Source: Anaerolineae bacterium
Lineage (GTDB): Bacteria; Chloroflexota; Anaerolineae; Aggregatilineales; Aggregatilineaceae
Assembly: GCA_016930015.1 (NCBI GenBank)
Contig: JAFGHR010000123.1
Coordinates: forward strand, 1-33,971
Direction: 5' to 3'
DNA length: 33,971 bases
Shown here: positions 1 through 8,957 of the stretch, piece after piece
How the letters are laid out: the number at the start of each line of letters is the position of its first letter
How positions within the stretch are numbered: position 1 is the first letter of the stretch
Translations under genes and position numbers: made by a program
Notes under the pieces: model-generated
What the model saw: only the letters and a program-made list of their open reading frames with translations
What the model was told of the DNA's origin: nothing
Databases searched by the model: none

Positions 1-146
1 ACCTTGTCCGGTTCCAGTGCTTCGATGGAAGCCGTCCAACCGGTGCCGGTCACCGACAGCGATTCGGTGACCTCGCCGCCCGCCTCGGCCAAAAAACTGA
101 TGATTCGGAAGCGCGGCCAATTGCGCAGTGTCATTTCGATCTGCAT
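1..146 (-). CDS. Unrecognised protein, N-terminal fragment (runs off the window)
   Basis: The frame is open from an ATG at 146 to the window edge and gives about 48 residues, beginning MQIEMTLRNWPRFR. The start lies 8 bases past the stop of the MoaD-like gene, and a GGAGG sits 11 bases upstream of it, inside the end of that gene. This is typical of the next gene in the same operon. The visible part reads like a small alpha/beta domain: one amphipathic helix, then Thr/Ser-rich strands. I do not recognise the family. Its position directly behind a sulfur-carrier gene suggests a role in the same pathway, but that is inference only. Confidence 0.6.
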   Translation of the reverse strand, partial: MQIEMTLRNWPRFRIISFLAEAGGEVTESLSVTGTGWTASIEALEPDK

Positions 147-153
147 GGGGACA

Positions 154-435
154 TTAACCTCCGACCATCGGTGGAACCAGCATGATCTCATCATCTTCAC
201 GGATGGGTGTATCCAGCCCTTGCAGCCCGATCACGTTGCGCCCGTGCACATAAATAAACACCGCGTCCGAAAGCTGGCCCTCCGAGTCGAGCAGGGCGGT
301 AGCAATGGCCGGGTTGGCCGCGTTGATGGCCTGGATCAGATCGCGCACGGTGCTGCCGGAGTCCAGCGGCACACTCAGTGTTTTACTTCCGGCCAGGTCA
401 CGCAGGGTAACAAACAGCCTGATGGTCTTTTGCAT
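154..435 (-). CDS. MoaD/ThiS-family sulfur carrier protein
   Basis: This 93-residue protein has the beta-grasp (ubiquitin-like) fold signature and ends in Gly-Gly. That is the tail MoaD and ThiS proteins need for adenylation and thiocarboxylation, after which they donate sulfur to molybdopterin, thiazole or another product. The start ATG at 435 is chosen because GAGG lies 5 bases upstream; the frame stays open to 600, but the extra residues do not look like protein. Length fits MoaD (80-95 residues). No MoaE, MoaB, ThiG or MoeB gene is visible nearby, so the acceptor pathway is undetermined. It lies 112 bases behind the KamA-like gene and 8 bases ahead of the next gene, so it is probably cotranscribed with both. 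Confidence 0.82.
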   Translation of the reverse strand: MQKTIRLFVTLRDLAGSKTLSVPLDSGSTVRDLIQAINAANPAIATALLDSEGQLSDAVFIYVHGRNVIGLQGLDTPIREDDEIMLVPPMVGG

Positions 436-547
436 GTGTTCCTCATGCACCTGATTTTTGTCCAATTCTACCAGACACAAAATTAAACGCGTACAGCCTG
501 CTGTTATACACTTTTTGAGAGCGTGATTACTGGCCGTATGGTGCCGT

Positions 548-1861
548 TTATATTGACACGTATTCTGTACCGGCGTTAAAGAACGAGTCGGACGCGCCAA
601 ACGCGGGTTTCAGGTCAAACAACCATGTCGCCTCCGGATCGAAGTGTGCAAAGAAGGGTCGCCCGACCCAGTCGGGATTTCGGCCCTGGAGGAACGTCAG
701 CACAAAATAGCGCTGATCCTCGATCTGCACAACACCGCTGATATGCACCTTACCCGGCGTGGCCGACATGACCGGCCCGCGCACCGTGCGCCCCAACCCG
801 GATACGTGGCTGTAGGCTTTGCGGAAGATGCTGTATGCCTTGGCCAGCGGAATCTCGAAGTAGTTGTGCGGGCCGGTATCGCGGCTGACAAACATATAAT
901 AGGGCACCATGCCCAGTTTCACACCGCGCCGCCACAGCCGCATCCAGATGGCCGGATCGTCATTCACGTGGCGGATGATGGGCGCTTGCATACGAATCTC
1001 GCAGCCGACCGCGCGCAGCCGTGTGATAGCCTGCTGCGCCACCGGCGTTGACAGTTCACGCGGGTGGCTGTAGTGGGCCATGATCGCCACGTGGCGGCCC
1101 GATTCGATGATCCGTTCAAACAGGCGCAGCAGCTCGTCGGCATCACTGTCCGTGACAAAGCGATGCGGCCAATAGGCTACCGATTTGGTCCCGATGCGAA
1201 TCGTCTGGACGTGTTCGAGTTCCGGGATCAACAGCGGTTCGATGTACTCGCGCAGCGCCGACGTTTTCATGATCGCCGGATCACCGCCGGTAACCAGCAC
1301 ATCGCTGACTTCGGGGTGTTGTTTGAGGTAAGCAACCAGTTCATCGGAGTTCTTGGCGGCAAACTTTAAATCCTGTACGCCGATAAACTGCGCCCAGCGG
1401 AAACAATACGAACAATAGGCATGGCATGTCTGGCCCCGGCTGGGGAAGAAAAGTACGGTTTCGTGATACTTATGCTGTAAACCCGCCAGTGATTTGCCAT
1501 TTAATGTAGGGACGTTATAAGTGGTTTGCCCGGCAGGGTGGGGGTTGTGGCGCATGCGAATCGCGTGAGCCGTCTGGCGGACCAGGGATTCAGGCGCGTT
1601 TTGCCGGATCAAGCGGGTCATGGTCTGGTAGTCATTTTCCGGCAGCATGCCGCGCTGCGGAAATGTGAGCTGGTAAATGGGATCGTGGGGAACAGTGTGC
1701 CAGTCGATGAGATGATCGACGATGTACCGGTTAGTTCGAAAAGGAAAGACGGCAGACACAGCTTTGATGTGCTGCCGGAGTTCTGGGGCAAGTGCCTGGA
1801 ACTGTGGCAATTGATCAATGTTGCTGCGTGTGAATGGCCGGTAGATCGGGCGTTGCTCCAT
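548..1861 (-). CDS. KamA-family radical SAM protein (lysine 2,3-aminomutase-like)
   Basis: This 437-residue protein carries the radical SAM cluster motif CHAYCSYC (Cys146, Cys150, Cys153), a TGGDP motif at 191-195 that fits SAM binding, and a lysine (about K371, in PGKVHISG) at the place where aminomutases bind pyridoxal phosphate. The family moves an amino group between the alpha and beta carbons of an amino acid. In clostridial lysine 2,3-aminomutase two aspartates (D293 and D330) hold the substrate epsilon-amino group. By eye, the D330 position here is an arginine or its neighbour (FVSRDTG), so the substrate may not be lysine. A GGAG lies 8 bases ahead of the ATG. The gene leads the minus-strand group and diverges from the S1 gene. 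Confidence 0.85.
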   Translation of the reverse strand: MEQRPIYRPFTRSNIDQLPQFQALAPELRQHIKAVSAVFPFRTNRYIVDHLIDWHTVPHDPIYQLTFPQRGMLPENDYQTMTRLIRQNAPESLVRQTAHAIRMRHNPHPAGQTTYNVPTLNGKSLAGLQHKYHETVLFFPSRGQTCHAYCSYCFRWAQFIGVQDLKFAAKNSDELVAYLKQHPEVSDVLVTGGDPAIMKTSALREYIEPLLIPELEHVQTIRIGTKSVAYWPHRFVTDSDADELLRLFERIIESGRHVAIMAHYSHPRELSTPVAQQAITRLRAVGCEIRMQAPIIRHVNDDPAIWMRLWRRGVKLGMVPYYMFVSRDTGPHNYFEIPLAKAYSIFRKAYSHVSGLGRTVRGPVMSATPGKVHISGVVQIEDQRYFVLTFLQGRNPDWVGRPFFAHFDPEATWLFDLKPAFGASDSFFNAGTEYVSI

Positions 1862-1980
1862 CGTTTTCTCTCCTTTAGTGATTATTAATTGATGCGCTTT
1901 AGGGCAATATAGAACAACCTGCGAATGGCTCGGTGAACGTTGCGAGTCGGATCAATACTGCTGGCACAACATGCCTAGGG

Positions 1981-2167
1981 ATGGGTGCCCATGTTCTCTG
2001 ACCGTGTGCGGGTCATAGCGACCGGAGTGATAGTCCATGTTGGGATCGCAAAGGTGGCGCTAGAGAGGGCACCGATGAGTTACTATCTCACCCGTACCCG
2101 CACAACTTCCCCTGGGTTGGGTAATGTGGGTGGTGTATGCCTGCTGACGGCGCAGGAGTTACCCAAC
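1981..2167 (+). ncRNA. Candidate structured RNA or leader element (orientation uncertain)
   Basis: Several inverted repeats nest here. Helix A pairs TGTGCGGGT (2005-2013) with ACCCGCACA (2096-2104), 9 bp. Inside it, 2024-2034 pairs with 2082-2093 (core GATAGT/ACTATC, with small bulges), and further in ATC..GGTG (2045-2056) pairs with CACCGAT (2070-2076). A second hairpin pairs GTTGGGTAA (2116-2124) with TTACCCAAC (2159-2167), with CCTGC/GCAGG (2140-2144 and 2152-2156) inside. In addition, GGTGCCC at 1984-1990 could pair with GGGCACC at 2067-2073, which would make a pseudoknot or a switch. I could not match it to tmRNA, SRP RNA, RNase P RNA or a riboswitch class that I know. The strand is assumed plus because a ribosome site follows at 2181. 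Existence as an RNA is inference. Confidence 0.35.
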
Positions 2168-2190
2168 TTGATTAGAATTTGGAGATAGAA

Positions 2191-2262
2191 ATGGATATCA
2201 GAACAGCCTCTTCACAAATTAGTATATTACAAAATGGCGGTTTAAACCAGTACCCTGCCTGA
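2191..2262 (+). CDS. Possible 23-residue small protein downstream of the folded element
   Basis: The frame opens with ATG at 2191 preceded by GGAG at 2181-2184, with 6 bases between. It encodes MDIRTASSQISILQNGGLNQ plus three residues, then stops with TGA. It starts 24 bases after the last stem of the candidate structured RNA, and its stop falls in the loop of a weak hairpin (2244-2271). Nothing in the peptide points to a function: it has no hydrophobic segment and no run of one amino acid typical of attenuator peptides. It may be a real leader peptide, the remnant of a decayed gene, or chance. Confidence 0.25.
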   Translation: MDIRTASSQISILQNGGLNQYPA

Positions 2263-2271
2263 CGCTGGTTT
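2244..2271 (+). terminator. Weak hairpin, possible terminator of the upstream element
   Basis: AAACCAG (2244-2250) pairs with CTGGTTT (2265-2271) around a 14-base loop, followed by a broken T-rich stretch. The stem is short and not GC-rich, so termination would be inefficient. It marks a plausible 3' end for a transcript covering 1981-2262. Confidence 0.25.
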
Positions 2272-2344
2272 TGTTATGTTTCACGTGTAGAAGCAGCGCA
2301 GCAGCACGAGAAGGTATGAAAATGGAGGAAAAGACTCGATTTGG

Positions 2345-2373
2345 TTGATAATTGGCGGGGCTCTGTGTATAAT
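2345..2373 (+). promoter_or_regulatory. Housekeeping-sigma promoter of the S1 gene
   Basis: TTGATA (2345-2350) and TATAAT (2368-2373) stand 17 bases apart, a near-consensus sigma-70-type promoter. It lies 35 bases ahead of the S1 start codon, so the 5' leader should be short and should carry the ribosome site GGAG at 2395-2398. Confidence 0.75.
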
Positions 2374-2408
2374 GCCCCTGCACTTGAGACTACCGGAGAA
2401 CAACTTTC

Positions 2409-4019
2409 ATGATGTCCAACAACCTTAATCTCGGTGATGACATGCGGCCCGACCAAAACATGCCGGAAACCGAGAACACTAGAGCCGAAACACAGGAAAC
2501 TGTTGAGTTGTCGGCGGATACCACACTTACAACTGATGTAACCGAAAATGTTGCTGAAGTCGCAGTGTCGGAAGCGCCCACCGCCGAAGTTGAGGCGACT
2601 CTTGACAGCGCTGATGAAGCCCTCGCACTTGAAGCCGAAGCTGTTTTCGAGGTAGCGGTTGATGAGTCGATGGCAACTGACGAACTACTAGATGACGAAC
2701 TACTAAATGATGACGACCTGGCGACAGAAATCGATGATGTGACCTCCGAAGAACCAGCGGATTCCCTGGAAACCGCCAGAATACGTAAAGGCACGGTGGT
2801 TGAAGGTAAGGTCATCGAAACCAGCCCTACCGAAATTCTCATTGATCTGGGTGATGATGAGACGGGTGTGGTTGCCAGCCGTGAACTGGAACGGATGGAT
2901 CGGGTAGCCCTGGAACGCCTGAAACCAGATAGTGATGTGCTGGTATTTGTGCTCAAAGCGCGCGGGGCCGATGGCCGCCCGGTGTTGTCATTGGCACGTG
3001 CCGAAGAAGAACGCAACTGGATGATGGCGGAAGAATATTACAACAGCCAAGACGTCTATTTCAGCAAGATTGCCGGGTACAACAAGGGCGGGTTGATTGT
3101 ACGCTTTGGCAAGGTGCGCGGGTTTGTTCCGGCCAGCCAGGTTAGCCGTGAGCGTCAGCGTCGTGCAGCGGGCGAAAGCCCGGAAACACGCTGGGGTGAG
3201 ATGGTCGGCGAAGATGTGGCCGTTAAAGTGGTCGAAATTGACCGCAGCCGCAACCGCCTGATCCTGTCTGAACGGGCAGCCGCGCGCGAATGGCGTGAGC
3301 GGCAGAAAGAACGCCTGTTGTCTGAATTGCGCGTGGGTGAAGTCCGTGAAGGACGTGTCATCAGCGTGGCCGATTTTGGCGCTTTTGTTGACCTGGGTGG
3401 CGCCGATGGCCTGGTACACCTGACCGAAATATCGTGGAAACACGTGACTCACCCGCGTGAGGTGCTCGAAGTCGGCCAGCGCGTTAAGGTCCAGGTGATC
3501 AGTATCGATCCCGACCGCAAACGCATTGGCCTGAGCATGAAACGCAGCGAAGAAGACCCCTGGCTGCAAGTGATTCAGCAGTATCAGATCGGCCAGTTGG
3601 TGCAGGCTACGGTTACCAAGCTGACCAAGTTCGGCGCGTTTGCCCGCCTGGTTGACTCGCCGGAAATCGAAGGCTTGATCCACATTTCCGAGCTGGCCGA
3701 TTACCGGGTCAGTCACCCGCGCGAAGTCGTGCTGGTGGGCGACGTGGTGACGCTGCGTATCGTCAAAATTGATGCTGACCAGCGCCGCTTGGGGCTGTCG
3801 CTGCGCCAGGTTGATTCGATGAAATTTATGGATCAGGACTGGCAGGCGATTGTTGACGAGATCGACACGGATGACGATTTTGAAACGTCTGCTGTTGGCG
3901 ATGATGCTGAAATCGTTGATGCCGTTGTTGACGAAGACGTTGTCGATGAAGATGTTGTTGACGACGAAGACGTTGTTGATGAAGATGTTGAAGCCATCGT
4001 TGACGAAGATACAGTGTAG
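2409..4019 (+). CDS. rpsA: S1-domain RNA-binding protein (ribosomal protein S1 homologue)
   Basis: This 536-residue protein has four S1 (OB-fold) domains at about residues 127-197, 214-289, 309-378 and 394-467. The last two are the most canonical, with GAFVDLGGADGLVHLTEIS and GLIHISELADYRVSHPREV. Bacterial S1 proteins bind mRNA at the 30S subunit and help initiate translation; four-domain forms are common outside Proteobacteria. The first about 120 residues and the last about 55 are strongly acidic and low in complexity; the tail repeats Val-Asp-Glu-Asp units. The ATG at 2409 is followed directly by a second ATG at 2412; GGAG lies 10 bases ahead of the first, so either could be used. The gene has its own promoter and terminator and stands alone. 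Confidence 0.85.
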   Translation: MMSNNLNLGDDMRPDQNMPETENTRAETQETVELSADTTLTTDVTENVAEVAVSEAPTAEVEATLDSADEALALEAEAVFEVAVDESMATDELLDDELLNDDDLATEIDDVTSEEPADSLETARIRKGTVVEGKVIETSPTEILIDLGDDETGVVASRELERMDRVALERLKPDSDVLVFVLKARGADGRPVLSLARAEEERNWMMAEEYYNSQDVYFSKIAGYNKGGLIVRFGKVRGFVPASQVSRERQRRAAGESPETRWGEMVGEDVAVKVVEIDRSRNRLILSERAAAREWRERQKERLLSELRVGEVREGRVISVADFGAFVDLGGADGLVHLTEISWKHVTHPREVLEVGQRVKVQVISIDPDRKRIGLSMKRSEEDPWLQVIQQYQIGQLVQATVTKLTKFGAFARLVDSPEIEGLIHISELADYRVSHPREVVLVGDVVTLRIVKIDADQRRLGLSLRQVDSMKFMDQDWQAIVDEIDTDDDFETSAVGDDAEIVDAVVDEDVVDEDVVDDEDVVDEDVEAIVDEDTV

Positions 4020-4066
4020 GTCGGGGCACATCTAGCACGGTGCAGTGACACATACTATTGAAGTCG

Positions 4067-4100
4067 GGTTCTATCCTGCTTGCAGGATAGAACCTTTTTT
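4067..4100 (+). terminator. Strong intrinsic terminator after the S1 gene
   Basis: GGTTCTATCCTG (4067-4078) pairs perfectly with CAGGATAGAACC (4083-4094) around a CTTG loop, followed by six Ts. The 12-bp stem and the T run are a textbook rho-independent terminator. Confidence 0.93.
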
Positions 4101-4415
4101 GCCTATGTGTGCCGGTTGTGGTGCGATACGCACAACTACAATGCGAGCGTTGTTCAGAACGGTATGCTAAAATAAAAGTGAAGGGGGTTAGGATAGGTTC
4201 ATTAAGGATAAAAATTGTAAAAAAGTCTCTCTTAGAATATGTTTTTTACGTGATTTTGATGAAAAAAGCTGGTTGGTTCGGCCATGTTTCTTCTACAATA
4301 GAATTGAGTAGAGTTTTATATGATCAGGAGTACCCTACCGTTACTTTAACGGAAACCCATGTTGGGCTTGCGGGTACCAACCGATGCCCCAGATGGGATG
4401 AGGAGGGACAAGATC
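4101..4415 (+). promoter_or_regulatory. AT-rich upstream region of clpC with a candidate promoter and a palindrome
   Basis: This 315-base gap is clearly richer in A and T than its surroundings, especially at 4165-4330. TTGTAA (4215-4220) and TATGTT (4238-4243) stand 17 bases apart and could be a promoter; TACAAT near 4300 is another possible -10. CCGTTA and TAACGG (4338-4343 and 4347-4352) form a 15-base palindrome that could be an operator or a small hairpin. I looked for CtsR heptamers and a CIRCE element and saw neither. The ribosome site AGGAGG is at 4401-4406. Confidence 0.4.
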
Positions 4416-6911
<2,496 letters not shown>

Positions 6912-6936
6912 TCCGCCCTGATTTTCCACACACTGC

Positions 6937-6968
6937 AAAACGGCTGCCACACGCGGCAGCCGTTTTTT
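6937..6968 (+). terminator. Strong intrinsic terminator after clpC
   Basis: AAAACGGCTGCC (6937-6948) pairs with GGCAGCCGTTTT (6955-6966) around a 6-base loop, and the T run extends to 6968. Confidence 0.92.
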
Positions 6969-6992
6969 CTAACCAGATTCATACCTAATGTA

Positions 6993-7020
6993 TATGCACT
7001 TTAATTAAAAATAGTGCATA
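6993..7020. promoter_or_regulatory. Inverted repeat upstream of the receiver gene, possible operator
   Basis: TATGCACT (6993-7000) and AGTGCATA (7013-7020) form a perfect 8-bp inverted repeat with a 12-base AT-only spacer. The half-site centres are two helical turns apart, as for a dimeric regulator. It lies about 95 bases ahead of the start codon of the receiver gene, next to AT-rich sequence (TAATAAT at 7021-7027) that could hold a -10 box. It has no T run and is not a terminator. Confidence 0.45.
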
Positions 7021-7115
7021 GTAATAATATGGGACGTATCACGGTCGAGTCGGTTGCTGTTTGTTACTGTAACACGGGTGTTAAAGAGAGAGTGCTGCGA
7101 GGAGAGGTAGAGGAC

Positions 7116-7502
7116 ATGGGACTCACGGTGTTGGTGGTTGATGATGACAAGGGGCTTCGCTCACTCTGCCGGATGGTGCTAGAGTGTGAAGGGTATTCCG
7201 TGTGGGAAGCCTCAAATGGAGCCGAGGCGCTTCAGTTTTTAATGAATCGCACGCCGGACGTGATTGTGATCGATATGCTGATGCCGATGTTGGGTGGTGA
7301 GGCGGTGATGCGGCGCATACACCAGTTGCCATTCCTGGCGCATACGCGTGTCATCGTGATGACGGCCTATCCCCGCTATCGTGAAATGCTTCAGGGAGTT
7401 GAGGTGGACGCGTTTCTGGTAAAACCGGTTATGCCCGCGCAGCTTATCGAGGCTGTAGCCGGGGAAACTGAAACGCACGAAGTGGCGGCAAGTGGGGAAT
7501 GA
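7116..7502 (+). CDS. Stand-alone receiver-domain response regulator (CheY-like)
   Basis: This 128-residue protein is a single receiver domain. The acidic pocket is DDD at 9-11, the predicted phospho-acceptor is D53 (VIDMLMP), the switch Thr is T83 (VMTAY) and the conserved Lys is K103 (VKPV). It has no output domain, so it must act by protein contact or as a phosphorelay intermediate. I chose ATG at 7116 because AGAGG lies just upstream; the frame is open further back to 7014, but those residues are not receiver sequence and overlap the inverted repeat. No histidine kinase is encoded in the window, so its partner lies elsewhere. Confidence 0.88.
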   Translation: MGLTVLVVDDDKGLRSLCRMVLECEGYSVWEASNGAEALQFLMNRTPDVIVIDMLMPMLGGEAVMRRIHQLPFLAHTRVIVMTAYPRYREMLQGVEVDAFLVKPVMPAQLIEAVAGETETHEVAASGE

Positions 7503-7549
7503 TCCGGTTGAATAAACTATAACAGCCTGGTTGTATGAGCGTATTGATT

Positions 7550-7573
7550 CAACACCGCCGTTGTGCGGTGTTG
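7550..7573 (+). terminator. Hairpin after the receiver gene, probable weak terminator
   Basis: CAACACCGC (7550-7558) pairs with GCGGTGTTG (7565-7573) around a 6-base loop, about 50 bases past the stop codon. The following TTGGTTG is a poor T tract, so termination may be partial. Confidence 0.5.
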
Positions 7574-7686
7574 TTGGTTGTATGGCCGGTGTGACGGGAT
7601 ATGGAAATCTGGCGAGGCTCGCGCTACAATGGCTCTGGTTACGCGACAGCTTTTCTTATGTTATAGGCTGCGGGAGCAGACTCGTT

Positions 7687-8847
7687 ATGCGTGACGTTCA
7701 TCCACAACTCAAGCAGGGGCGGACCGGGTGTTGGCGGTCGATTTTTTCGTGCCGGGTGCTGCTGGCCGGTGTTCTGAGCGCGATGATCGTGCTGGCGGCG
7801 TGCGGTGGTGATGAGGAAAAAAACGGCAGTGATGACGTGTCCCAAACACCTGAATCGACGCTGGTAGCTGCGACTGACGGCGTCGAAGCCGTGGTCGTGG
7901 TTGAACGCGTGATGGTGTTCCCCCGGCCCGATCGGAATGCCGAGCCGATCACGTACCTGTTTGAGCGTGAACGTGTGATCATTCGCGGCCAAAACCGGGA
8001 CGGGACGTTTTATCTGGTCACCCTCAACGGCGAAGACGGCTGGATTCTCGGTGCCCAGGTTGACGTGACGGGTGATATTGGGCAAATCGCGGTTGTTGAG
8101 GCGCCAATCGATACACCGGTTCCCACGCCGGAGATGCCAACCGTCACGCCAACACAGGCGGTCCCGACGCACACACCGCTGCCAACTCGGACGCCGCTGC
8201 CCACCCAGACTCCGGCGCATACGCCCAGCGATGGTACGCTTGATGCCGTCGATATCCCGGCGTCTCCCGTTCAAGACTCGACGCCATCGGGGCAGGATCC
8301 AACGCATGATCCCAACCTGACCCCGACGCTGCCCCCGGTTCAGGCCGGTGTGCCGCCGCCGCTGACGATTACGCTGCCTGAGGGCTGGCAAACGCTGCAC
8401 CTGCTGGTACCGTTCCGCACCTTTAATGCTGACCGCGACCTGCCGCTTTCGATCTATACCGGGCCGCTGCCCGGCGGTGTCACCGGTTACATTTACCTGT
8501 TTTGGGGATTCCCGAACGTGGTCAGTCCGACCAAGGAGTTCAACCTGTGGGCGGACGGTCTGCAACTGCTGCGCGGATCACTGGTGGGCGAAACGTGTAA
8601 TCTGGGCATCGACCAGGAACAGCAAGCGTTTTGGGTCGGCGGCCAGGAAGGCATCGGGACGTTTTACACGGCGGTCGCGTGTGAGGGTGAAACCGATACG
8701 GCGGGGTGGTTTGCCGCGATGCGTGTGTACAACGGTAATTTTGCATTCTTTACCGCTGTCGAACCGCTGGACACGCTGCCCGACCAGACGCTTAACCTTC
8801 AGGCCATTCTGGATACGGTTGAATTTTCGCCGCCGGGTGATGATTGA
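7687..8847 (+). CDS. Lipoprotein with SH3-like domain and Pro/Thr-rich linker
   Basis: This 386-residue protein has a long basic N-terminus, a hydrophobic stretch and the lipobox LAAC (Cys39), so it should be lipid-anchored outside the membrane. Residues about 66-127 look like a bacterial SH3 domain (pattern ending in GEDGWI), which commonly binds peptidoglycan or other wall material. A linker rich in PTxTP units (about 140-200) follows, then a beta-rich C-terminal domain of about 170 residues that I do not recognise. I chose ATG at 7687 because GGGAG lies 10 bases upstream and the signal sequence then fits; the frame is open back to 7531, but that part is not signal-like. The C-terminal domain may bind or sense a ligand; that is a guess. 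Confidence 0.75.
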   Translation: MRDVHPQLKQGRTGCWRSIFSCRVLLAGVLSAMIVLAACGGDEEKNGSDDVSQTPESTLVAATDGVEAVVVVERVMVFPRPDRNAEPITYLFERERVIIRGQNRDGTFYLVTLNGEDGWILGAQVDVTGDIGQIAVVEAPIDTPVPTPEMPTVTPTQAVPTHTPLPTRTPLPTQTPAHTPSDGTLDAVDIPASPVQDSTPSGQDPTHDPNLTPTLPPVQAGVPPPLTITLPEGWQTLHLLVPFRTFNADRDLPLSIYTGPLPGGVTGYIYLFWGFPNVVSPTKEFNLWADGLQLLRGSLVGETCNLGIDQEQQAFWVGGQEGIGTFYTAVACEGETDTAGWFAAMRVYNGNFAFFTAVEPLDTLPDQTLNLQAILDTVEFSPPGDD

Positions 8848-8868
8848 CACTGCTGTTATGACAGCGTG
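8848..8868 (+). other. Small hairpin just behind the lipoprotein gene
   Basis: CAC-GCTGT (8848-8856, with one bulged T) pairs with ACAGC-GTG (8861-8868) around a TATG loop. There is no T run after it, so it is not a clear intrinsic terminator. It may stabilise the mRNA end. Confidence 0.3.
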
Positions 8869-8884
8869 ATCGCCGCCGGGTTGG

Positions 8885-8913
8885 TTGTCGGGTTGGTGCG
8901 GGATCGTTATACT
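8885..8913 (+). promoter_or_regulatory. Promoter of the exonuclease-peptidase-Nudix-GNAT operon
   Basis: TTGTCG (8885-8890) and TATACT (8908-8913) are separated by 17 bases, a good match to a housekeeping-sigma promoter. It lies 44 bases ahead of the GTG start of the first gene. Confidence 0.6.
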
Positions 8914-8957
8914 GGTGGGTGCTGTTTCGGATTTATCGATTGAACGAAGGACAGGCT

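Larger units (their letters stand above)
1862..2408. other. 547-base intergenic region between divergent genes
   Basis: This gap separates the KamA-like gene (minus) from the S1 gene (plus). It holds, from left to right, a weak plus-strand promoter candidate (TTAATT at 1885, 17 bases, TATAGA at 1908), a cluster of nested inverted repeats at 1981-2167, a 23-codon frame with a ribosome site at 2191-2262, a weak hairpin at 2244-2271, and the strong promoter of the S1 gene at 2345-2373. I see no tRNA and no convincing long reading frame. Confidence 0.7.

Noticed and set aside
1985..2188. 67-codon plus-strand frame in the KamA/S1 gap
   Set aside because: No ribosome site, and it coincides with the nested inverted repeats, which explain the sequence better.
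2988..4031. 347-codon minus-strand frame across the S1 gene
   Set aside because: It is the mirror of a GC-biased coding strand; its product is rich in His, Asn and Gln without any motif, and the S1 domains on the other strand are clear.
7531..7686. Upstream extension of the lipoprotein
   Set aside because: It would bury the signal sequence 80 residues inside the protein; the later ATG has a ribosome site and a correct lipobox position.
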